From: an uncultured bacterium
GTDB taxonomy: Bacteria > Chloroflexota > Anaerolineae > J036 > Brachytrichaceae
Length of the DNA: 53,400 nt
Direction: 5' to 3'
Assembly (NCBI GenBank): GCA_903873965.1
Contig: CAIQQO010000296.1
Coordinates: 1-53,400, forward strand
The position numbers and the translations under genes were made by a program. Every line of letters starts with the position of its first letter. Position 1 is the stretch's first letter. Below the pieces are notes generated by a model. That model was not told the origin of the DNA. It searched no databases and was given only the letters and a program-made list of their open reading frames with translations. Of the stretch, positions 42,298-48,405 are shown in pieces.

Positions 42298-43131
42298 TCA
42301 TTTGGGTAGTGGTAAGTACAGGGCGATCATCAGTGCGCCTACGGCAAGTCGGTACCAGGCAAATGGCCGCAAATCGTGCTTGGCGACATAGCCCAGGAAC
42401 CACTTGATCACGACCAGCGCGACAATGAATGAGACGATTGTTCCGATGGCAAATGAACCTACTGCATCTCCGTGTATCGTCCCAATTTCCTTAATAAGTT
42501 TGAACAAAGTGGCGGCGATCATGGTTGGAATCGAAAGATAGAATGAAAAACGCAAGGCTGTCGCGCGATCCATTCCCATTAATAGGCCGCCAACAATGGT
42601 CGAAGCTGACCTGGACATGCCGGGAAAAAGAGACGCTACTTGAGCAATGCCGACCCCAAGTCCGATCTTCGGTGTGACTACATCAAGCGATGTTATATCT
42701 CTTGGGTGTGTCTTGATCCATTGTTCCACCCATAACATGACTAGTGCGCCAACCACGAGTGCAATGCCCACGGTAAAGTTGCTAAACAGGTAAGTGTCGA
42801 TCAGCTTGTTGAGCAGAATCCCAATCACAGCGGCAGGTATAAAGGCGATAGCGACGCCCAGTAGAAGCCGTTGCGCTGATTTGTCAGAAGGAACACGCTT
42901 GAGCAGGTCGAGTAAGTCACGAATAAAGTACACAACAACGGCCAAAATAGCGCCAAGCTGGATGAAAACCTCAAACGTATCGGCGACAGTTTTCCCGCCG
43001 GCTATGCTTGCGTCAAACTGTAATAACCCACCCACGATGATCAGATGTCCTGTTGAAGAAATCGGCAGGAATTCTGTCAGCCCTTCGACAATTCCCATGA
43101 TGACGGATTTGATAATCAGAGCGATATCCAT
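42298..43131 (-). CDS. uppP: Undecaprenyl-diphosphatase UppP
   Basis: Integral membrane phosphatase that recycles undecaprenyl diphosphate to the monophosphate carrier for peptidoglycan; overproduction gives bacitracin resistance. 277 aa, about eight membrane segments. The two conserved motifs are present: EGLTEFLPISSTGHL (residues 16-30) with the catalytic Glu pair and SSTGH, and PGMSRSASTIVGGLLMG (about 172-188) with the essential Arg. The gene stands alone, divergent from the epimerase at 43251. Confidence 0.96.
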   Translation of the reverse strand: MDIALIIKSVIMGIVEGLTEFLPISSTGHLIIVGGLLQFDASIAGGKTVADTFEVFIQLGAILAVVVYFIRDLLDLLKRVPSDKSAQRLLLGVAIAFIPAAVIGILLNKLIDTYLFSNFTVGIALVVGALVMLWVEQWIKTHPRDITSLDVVTPKIGLGVGIAQVASLFPGMSRSASTIVGGLLMGMDRATALRFSFYLSIPTMIAATLFKLIKEIGTIHGDAVGSFAIGTIVSFIVALVVIKWFLGYVAKHDLRPFAWYRLAVGALMIALYLPLPK

Positions 43132-43200
43132 TGGTTGTCACTTCCAGTTAAGATGTGCCGCTAAGAATATGCTTATTTATTTAATCGTCAACTGGTATTC

Positions 43201-43221
43201 TGACCGGATTGGTCCCGGTCA
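43201..43221. promoter_or_regulatory. Perfect 21-base palindrome upstream of the epimerase gene
   Basis: TGACCGG (43201-43207) and CCGGTCA (43215-43221) form a perfect inverted repeat with a 7-base centre. A -10-like TAAAAT follows at 43235-43240, so the palindrome sits over the -35 position of the gene starting at 43251. This is a good place for a dimeric regulator. The regulator is unknown. Confidence 0.4.
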
Positions 43222-43250
43222 TCCGATTAGCGCATAAAATCAAAACAGAC

Positions 43251-44231
43251 ATGCAAAAAATACTCATAACGGGTGCTACGGGCTGCGTCGGCGCAAACCT
43301 AGTGGAAACCGTAACAGAAGCTGGATTGCAGGCTATTGCACTGCGCCGTAAGAACTCGTCGCTGCGAGCCTTGGAAGGGCTGAAATATCAAGAGACATTT
43401 GGCGATGTCTCCGACTATGAATCACTGGTAACAGCCATGCGCGGCGTTGAGTATGTCTGTCATGCTGCTGCCGTTGCCGACTACTGGCGCGCTGACATGC
43501 ACAAAATGTTCGAAGTCAACGTCGAGGGTACCAGAAACGTAATGCGTGCTGCGCAGGCGACAGGGGTACGACGGGTTGTATTTGTCAGCAGTGTGGCTTC
43601 GCTGGGTCAACCTGAGTTCGGTAAGTCGGCTGATGAAAACAGTGTGTTCAACTTGCCTTCTGAGCGGTGGCAATATGGCTACAGCAAGCTGCTTGCCGAG
43701 CAAGTGGTTCAGGAGTTTGTCGTTGCTGGACTCGATGCGGTGATCGTGAATCCTGCTGTGGTGATCGGTCCGCGCGACGTTAATCTGATCAGCGGAAGCA
43801 TCATTATTGAGGAGACTAAGTTCGGAGTTCCCGTTTATCCCCCTGGTGGGGTTTGCGTGATCGATGTCGCCGATGTCTGCGCGGCGATTAAGGGCGCGAT
43901 TTCACTTGGCCGCACAGGCCACCGCTATGTTTTGGGTGGAGATAACCTCTGGTATCGCGATCTGATCGCGCAGACGGCGCAGGTAGTTGGCAGACAACCA
44001 GCGCGTATTCCGATATCGCGCGGCATGCTATATGGATTGGCACGCCTGATGGATGCGACTCGAAGTTTGGGATTAAAGCTCCCTGCCAATGGCGACCAGA
44101 TGAGGTTTACAGCAGAGACACTGTGGTTTGACAGCGCAAAGGCACGTCGCGAGCTTGGCTTGAGCACAAGGCCATATAGGGAAACTGCTCAGCGCGCGTT
44201 TGAGTGGTACAAAATGAAAGGATACATCTAA
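43251..44231 (+). CDS. NAD-dependent epimerase/reductase (extended SDR)
   Basis: 326-aa extended SDR of the dihydroflavonol-reductase/sterol-dehydrogenase-like branch: ILITGATGCVGANLVE (Rossmann TGxxGxxG) at the N-terminus, VSSVASLG strand, and catalytic YGYSK. Bacterial relatives include hopanoid-associated sugar epimerases (HpnA-like), but this cannot be decided here. The frame is open from a TTG at 43209, yet the ATG at 43251 begins exactly at the Rossmann strand, and the upstream stretch holds a palindrome and a -10 box, so I place the start at 43251. Three bases separate its stop from holA. Confidence 0.87.
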   Translation: MQKILITGATGCVGANLVETVTEAGLQAIALRRKNSSLRALEGLKYQETFGDVSDYESLVTAMRGVEYVCHAAAVADYWRADMHKMFEVNVEGTRNVMRAAQATGVRRVVFVSSVASLGQPEFGKSADENSVFNLPSERWQYGYSKLLAEQVVQEFVVAGLDAVIVNPAVVIGPRDVNLISGSIIIEETKFGVPVYPPGGVCVIDVADVCAAIKGAISLGRTGHRYVLGGDNLWYRDLIAQTAQVVGRQPARIPISRGMLYGLARLMDATRSLGLKLPANGDQMRFTAETLWFDSAKARRELGLSTRPYRETAQRAFEWYKMKGYI

Positions 44232-44234
44232 CCT

Positions 44235-45254
44235 ATGTGGCATTTGCTCTATGGGCCGAACGATATTGCTCGTGACGATGAGATCGCCAGGATGAGGTCC
44301 ATTCTTGGCGCTGACGAAATCGCGGCGATGAATATCACCATGATCGAAATGACAGCGCCCCTGAAGGATATTCAGGCTGCCTGCGACACAGTGTCGTTTC
44401 TGGCTGACAAACGCATGGTGATTGCTCGAAATTGGCTGACTAAGCCAGGCATTCCGAAGCGCAAACAGCCCAAAGACAGCGAGGATCATATCGGGCGTCT
44501 CATAACCTACCTACCGGAAATCCCTGAGACAACTGCCCTTGTGCTGATTGAAGACAGCACGTTGGCTGAATCGCACGCGCTAGTGAAGTTGGCTCGGGAG
44601 AAAAACTCAGGCGGCAGAGAGAAATGTTTTGATCTTCCTGGTGATGTGGTGAAGTGGATTACTGAAAGGGTTACCGCAAAGGGTGGTCGTATCACACCGC
44701 CGGCTGCCCAGATGTTGGCTACCAGAATAAACCGAGGTGACAAAAACGACCGCGACCATTTTGCAGAGGACAACCGTTTATATTTGCGCAAACTTGATAA
44801 TGAGCTTGATAAGCTGACAGGTTACACCAATGGACGGCGCATCGAGTCAACTGATATTGAGTTGCTGGTGGCAGACGAAGAGATATCGGACATGTTTAAG
44901 TTCGTCGATGCCGTTAGTGTGCGCGATGGTCACACGGCCTATCGCCAAATGCTGAGCATCTTGAGCCGGGGAGAGCAACCGCTTGTGATCATGACGATGC
45001 TGGCTCGTCAGACGCGCCTGATGATCTGCGCCAAGGAAAACGATTCTTTGCCAAACGATACCCTGGCAACGACGATGAATGTCTCACCCTTCGTTGCCAA
45101 GAAGGCGGCGCAACAAGCCAGTCGTTTCAGGATGGATGAACTTGTGCGGGCGCATCTTGCCATAGCAGAGATTGATGTGTCAATTAAAACAGGACGTATG
45201 GATGAATTGGCTGCACTCGATATGATGGTGGCTTTATTGTGCGGCGCCGGATAA
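44235..45254 (+). CDS. holA: DNA polymerase III delta subunit
   Basis: Clamp-loader wrench that opens the beta sliding clamp. The 339-aa protein has the three-domain delta layout: an AAA+-like N-terminal domain without a functional P-loop (LYGPNDIARDDEI), the conserved LVLIEDSTLAESHAL and WITERVTAKGG region in the middle, and the helical C-terminal collar domain with the conserved LVIMTMLARQTRLMI and the late IAEIDVSIKTGRMDELAALDMMVALLC. It starts three bases after the epimerase stop and is probably cotranscribed with it. Confidence 0.93.
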   Translation: MWHLLYGPNDIARDDEIARMRSILGADEIAAMNITMIEMTAPLKDIQAACDTVSFLADKRMVIARNWLTKPGIPKRKQPKDSEDHIGRLITYLPEIPETTALVLIEDSTLAESHALVKLAREKNSGGREKCFDLPGDVVKWITERVTAKGGRITPPAAQMLATRINRGDKNDRDHFAEDNRLYLRKLDNELDKLTGYTNGRRIESTDIELLVADEEISDMFKFVDAVSVRDGHTAYRQMLSILSRGEQPLVIMTMLARQTRLMICAKENDSLPNDTLATTMNVSPFVAKKAAQQASRFRMDELVRAHLAIAEIDVSIKTGRMDELAALDMMVALLCGAG

Positions 45255-45260
45255 GAATCC

Positions 45261-45266
45261 TATAAT
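45261..45266 (+). promoter_or_regulatory. Consensus -10 box directly before the solenoid gene
   Basis: A perfect TATAAT six bases before the ATG at 45273 puts the transcription start at or next to the start codon. The -35 (TTGTGC, 45237-45242, 18-base spacer) is poor. No Shine-Dalgarno is present. Confidence 0.5.
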
Positions 45267-45272
45267 AGCGAT

Positions 45273-45839
45273 ATGAGTGAGACAAACGATACAAGTAATA
45301 TCACTGATGCGAGTGTTCGCGATATCTTTAGTAAAACCGTGAATATCAAGCGGTCAAGTGTTCGTGAATTGCATGGCGATTCCATCGTTGCTGAGCAAAG
45401 CTCAGCGACGAATGTGACAGCGAATGATGTCACGGCGCGGCAATCAGCCATGGCCCAGGTAACGGCTACCACCCTGAGTGCAACCTCAAGTGCCATTTGC
45501 TACTCGCAAGTGACCACTGCCAACTTAAATGCAGGGAGTCAGGCGATCGCGGTTGTTGCCTCCGGCGAAAGTCGTCTCGATCAATCTGCGGTTAAGGTAC
45601 TTGTTGCTGATACGGTAGCCGAAGTGAAATCATCGGCACTGGGTATTACAGTGGCTAACAGTATTGCCATGCGTGACACAACCGTTGGCATTCTGATAGC
45701 CAGGAATGTGGAAGGAAACGTGTCTCCGCAACTTGATACGCGCGGTGCCATTATTGCTGGAGCTGTTGCTGGCGCCGTGCTTAGCGTTGTCATGGTGGCG
45801 ACGAATGTGCTTCTATCGCGTGGTCGAAAAAGGCGCTGA
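45273..45839 (+). CDS. Beta-solenoid protein of 15-residue repeats with C-terminal membrane anchor
   Basis: 188-aa protein with no named family that I can give. Residues about 28-145 consist of roughly eight consecutive repeats of 15-16 residues with small residues (Ser/Ala) at each start and alternating Val/Ala/Ile, for example SSATNVTANDVTARQ and SAVKVLVADTVAEVK. This is the pattern of a right-handed parallel beta-helix, and is bactofilin- or hexapeptide-like only in general shape. After VEGNVSPQLDTRG comes a 24-residue hydrophobic helix and a basic RGRKRR tail. No N-terminal signal is seen, so it may be tail-anchored. Similar proteins with an SVxAxxVxVxQ-type repeat occur, to my knowledge, in other Chloroflexota. 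It lies 18 bases after holA and may have a leaderless mRNA. Confidence 0.75.
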   Translation: MSETNDTSNITDASVRDIFSKTVNIKRSSVRELHGDSIVAEQSSATNVTANDVTARQSAMAQVTATTLSATSSAICYSQVTTANLNAGSQAIAVVASGESRLDQSAVKVLVADTVAEVKSSALGITVANSIAMRDTTVGILIARNVEGNVSPQLDTRGAIIAGAVAGAVLSVVMVATNVLLSRGRKRR

Positions 45840-45901
45840 TACGATGGGTCGCTTCATACTGTAGAATCGATTGAAAGTTATTTTAAGGTGAGTGAGTTGA
45901 A

Positions 45902-46321
45902 ATGAAGTTCTTCCGACCCACAGAAACTACGAAATTTCACATCGACTATTCCTGGTTTGAGGAGAACGGTCAGGATGTGCGAGTCCTGGTGTACAAGTGT
46001 CTGACACAGGAACAGCAGGAACGAGTCGGCGCGCCGGCGCAGTCAGAAATGTACGACTATGTAGACGATCAGACAGGTGAAGTGCAGCGCTTTGATCAAG
46101 TGATGCAGATCATTCGGACTGAAAACGCGAATGATCCCAACTTTGTAACACAACGGACGCCTGTGTTCGAAGCAGCGTTTCGGATCTTTCTGCTCAATGG
46201 CAACCTGCCGTTGACTTCGGTTGATCTGGCCAGTGCCATGCGTCGAAAACCGTCTGAAGTGTTGTCACAGTTAAGCGGACGCTCTGTGTATAATGGTATT
46301 CGGCCGATTTTTGACATGTAG
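45902..46321 (+). CDS. Conserved hypothetical protein, possible winged-helix C-terminus
   Basis: 139-aa soluble acidic protein. The N-terminus (KFFRPTETTKFHIDYSWFEENGQD) and the length fit a small hypothetical protein I associate with Chloroflexota. The C-terminal part (LPLTSVDLASAMRRKPSEVLSQLSGRSVYNGIRP) reads like a winged helix: a helix, a turn and a recognition-like helix ending in a beta wing. AAGGTGAG precedes the ATG at good spacing, and a -10-like TAGAAT lies at 45863-45868. It sits between the solenoid gene and tRNA-Arg. Function unknown. Confidence 0.72.
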   Translation: MKFFRPTETTKFHIDYSWFEENGQDVRVLVYKCLTQEQQERVGAPAQSEMYDYVDDQTGEVQRFDQVMQIIRTENANDPNFVTQRTPVFEAAFRIFLLNGNLPLTSVDLASAMRRKPSEVLSQLSGRSVYNGIRPIFDM

Positions 46322-46393
46322 AGTGTCAGAGTCACTGGTATTGCGTGGGTAAACTACGCACGTGGGCTGATACTTAGCCCGCACCGGAAATCT

Positions 46394-46466
46394 GCCCCCG
46401 TAGCTCAATGGACAGAGCGGAGCACTTCTAATGCTAAGGTTGTGAGTTCGAATCTCGCCGGGGGCG
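46394..46466 (+). tRNA. tRNA-Arg (UCU)
   Basis: 73 bases. The acceptor stem GCCCCCG (46394-46400) pairs with CGGGGGC (46459-46465), discriminator G. D-arm GCTCAATGGACAGAGC, anticodon TCT at 46427-46429 in loop CTTCTAA, T-arm GTGAG-TTCGAAT-CTCGC. The outer base pair of the anticodon stem is a G-A mismatch. CCA is not encoded. It reads AGA/AGG. Confidence 0.95.
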
Positions 46467-46541
46467 CTGTTACGTCCCGATGGAACGCGCGATGTGCGGT
46501 AAAGTGCTGGTTACCAGTTCTGTCAGATCAATTAGAGGAAT

Positions 46542-46580
46542 ACAGCCCGATCTATTCAGATCGGGCTGTTTGTTTTACTC
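46542..46580 (+). terminator. Terminator of tRNA-Arg
   Basis: A perfect 12-bp stem (46542-46553 with 46558-46569) with a 4-base loop, followed by TTGTTTTACTC. It lies 75 bases after the tRNA. On the minus strand it also sits just past the asnS stop, but without a T run in that direction. Confidence 0.85.
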
Positions 46581-47911
46581 TACGGATACAGTCGGTTCAA
46601 CATACGCGGGAACGGACTTGCTTCACGCACGTGCTCGATACCGCATATCCAAGCTACCGTACGCTCAACACCCATGCCGAATCCGCTGTGGGGTACGCTG
46701 CCATATTTGCGCAGTTCGATGTACCACTTATAGGCTGCTTCGGGTAATTCCTGCTCATGAATTCGCTTCAGCAGCAGATCGGGATCGCTGATACGCTCGC
46801 TGCCTCCAATGATTTCACCGCAGCCTTCCGGCGCAAGTAAGTCCGCGCTCTTACATACTTCTGCCCGCCCGGGGTAGGGCTCCATGTAAAAGGCTTTGAT
46901 AGCAGAAGGGAAGCCAGTGACAAAGACAGGCTTGTCGTACAACTGCGTCAGCGCAGTTTCATGCGGTGCGCCGAAGTCCATGCCCCATGTTATTTCGAGA
47001 AGCTGCTTATGCTCAGGATCCTGCGTTTCAGCCTGCAGCTGCTTTAGTTTTGCAACTGCATCATCATATGTTATTCGCGGAAAGGGCGGGAGGATATGCG
47101 TTAACTTGTCTAAATCGCGCCCGAGTACTTTGAGTTCTGCCTGGTTTTCTTTGATTACTGTTTGCACGATGTAACTGACAAACTGCTCTTCAATTTCGAG
47201 CAACTGATCAAGATCACAGAATGCCACTTCAGGTTCCACCATCCAGAATTCGGTTAGGTGGCGGCGTGTCTTGCTTTTTTCTGCGCGGAATGTGGGGCCA
47301 AAACAGTACACGTTGCTAAAGGCAAATATGTTTGCTTCGTTATAGAGTTGTCCTGTCTGTGCCAGATAGGCTTTGTCGTCGAAGTAGCCCACTTCAAACA
47401 GATTGGTAGTGCCTTCGGCGGCAGAGGGAGTTAGTACCGGTGTAGACATCTCAATGTAGCCGTGCTGGTCCAGCCAGGCACGTATCGCGCGCATGACCGT
47501 GGCGCGCACACGCAGAATGGCCCATTGTCTGGATGACCGAATCCATAGATGGCGGTTATCGATGAGGAACTCAACCCCGTGTTCCTTTGGGGCAATCGGA
47601 TAATCCTCAGCTTTTTGAATCACCTGCAGCGTAATAACGCTGATTTCGTAGCCACCCGGAACGCCCGGTGCGCGCTGGTCGGCTTTTACAACACCACTGA
47701 CGATCAGCGATGATTCCTGTGTCAGTCGCTGCGCAGTTTCAAATGTCAGTTCATCCACAGTGCCCTTAAAGACGACACATTGTGCAATGCCGGATCCATC
47801 GCGTACCTGCAGAAAAACCAACTTGCCCTTGCCGGTATGCGCATAGAGCCAACCCTGCAGCGTTACGGTTTCGCCAACATGCTTCGACAATTCATTAATG
47901 CGAGTAGTCAT
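46580..47911 (-). CDS. asnS: Asparaginyl-tRNA synthetase
   Basis: Class IIb aminoacyl-tRNA synthetase, 443 aa. The N-terminal OB-fold anticodon-binding domain (about 1-105, VTLQGWLYAHTGKGKLVFLQVRDG) is followed by the catalytic domain with motif 2 (FRAEKSKTRRHLTEFWMVEPE) and motif 3 (GFGMGVERTVAWICG). The ending REASPFPRMLNRLYP is typical of AsnS rather than AspS, which ends differently and has a GAD insertion that is absent here. A Shine-Dalgarno GGAGG lies 4-5 bases before the ATG. Confidence 0.96.
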   Translation of the reverse strand: MTTRINELSKHVGETVTLQGWLYAHTGKGKLVFLQVRDGSGIAQCVVFKGTVDELTFETAQRLTQESSLIVSGVVKADQRAPGVPGGYEISVITLQVIQKAEDYPIAPKEHGVEFLIDNRHLWIRSSRQWAILRVRATVMRAIRAWLDQHGYIEMSTPVLTPSAAEGTTNLFEVGYFDDKAYLAQTGQLYNEANIFAFSNVYCFGPTFRAEKSKTRRHLTEFWMVEPEVAFCDLDQLLEIEEQFVSYIVQTVIKENQAELKVLGRDLDKLTHILPPFPRITYDDAVAKLKQLQAETQDPEHKQLLEITWGMDFGAPHETALTQLYDKPVFVTGFPSAIKAFYMEPYPGRAEVCKSADLLAPEGCGEIIGGSERISDPDLLLKRIHEQELPEAAYKWYIELRKYGSVPHSGFGMGVERTVAWICGIEHVREASPFPRMLNRLYP

Positions 47912-47971
47912 GAAACCTCCACTTCAAATCATACATGACCTTGCGGTTTCCAAAAGGTTGCTATGTGCGGG

Positions 47972-48340
47972 TCAGTAAGCCCCAATTTCGCGGAGTCTGT
48001 CATCACTGATGCCGAAGTGGTGCGCGATTTCATGGCGCAGGACATGATTGATTCGCTCGCGCAGCTCCTGGGCGCTGTGGCAATTGAGCATGATCGGTTG
48101 GCGGTACAGGCTGATTTTGTCGGGCGCAACCATGTGATAGCCGGCGCTGCGTTCGGTTAGCGGAATTCCGTGATAGAACCCGAGCAGCCCGAGGGGATTG
48201 TGGACATGCGCCATACGCAGTGTATGAGGATCAGGCCACTCGTCGATGATGATCTCAACATTCTCAAGCTTTTGGCGAAACGCTTCCGGCAGCGTATTCC
48301 AAGCTTCTTCAACCATCGCATCAAAAACTTCTGTGTCCAT
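47972..48340 (-). CDS. Minimal zincin-like metallopeptidase (DUF1025/Zincin_1 family)
   Basis: 122-aa single-domain protein with HEIAHHFG at residues 103-110 (HExxH zinc motif) followed by ISDDRLREIGAY, the third-ligand region of this small family. The N-terminal half (VEIIIDEWPDP, GLLGFYHGIPLTERS, and PDKISLYRQPI) is the characteristic minimal MMP-like fold. Its substrate is unknown. The ATG has no Shine-Dalgarno; TACAAT (complement of 48347-48352) ends six bases upstream, so the mRNA may be leaderless. It stands 60 bases upstream of asnS on the same strand. Confidence 0.87.
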   Translation of the reverse strand: MDTEVFDAMVEEAWNTLPEAFRQKLENVEIIIDEWPDPHTLRMAHVHNPLGLLGFYHGIPLTERSAGYHMVAPDKISLYRQPIMLNCHSAQELRERINHVLRHEIAHHFGISDDRLREIGAY

Positions 48341-48346
48341 AGTTGA

Positions 48347-48352
48347 ATTGTA
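48347..48352 (-). promoter_or_regulatory. -10 box directly before the zincin gene
   Basis: TACAAT on the minus strand, six bases before the ATG at 48340, would place the transcription start at the start codon. No convincing -35 is present. Confidence 0.4.
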
Positions 48353-48405
48353 GCGACAGAGAATCGCCTTTCTGGGGCGCGTGTGCCTTTCCGGCGAATA
48401 CGATG

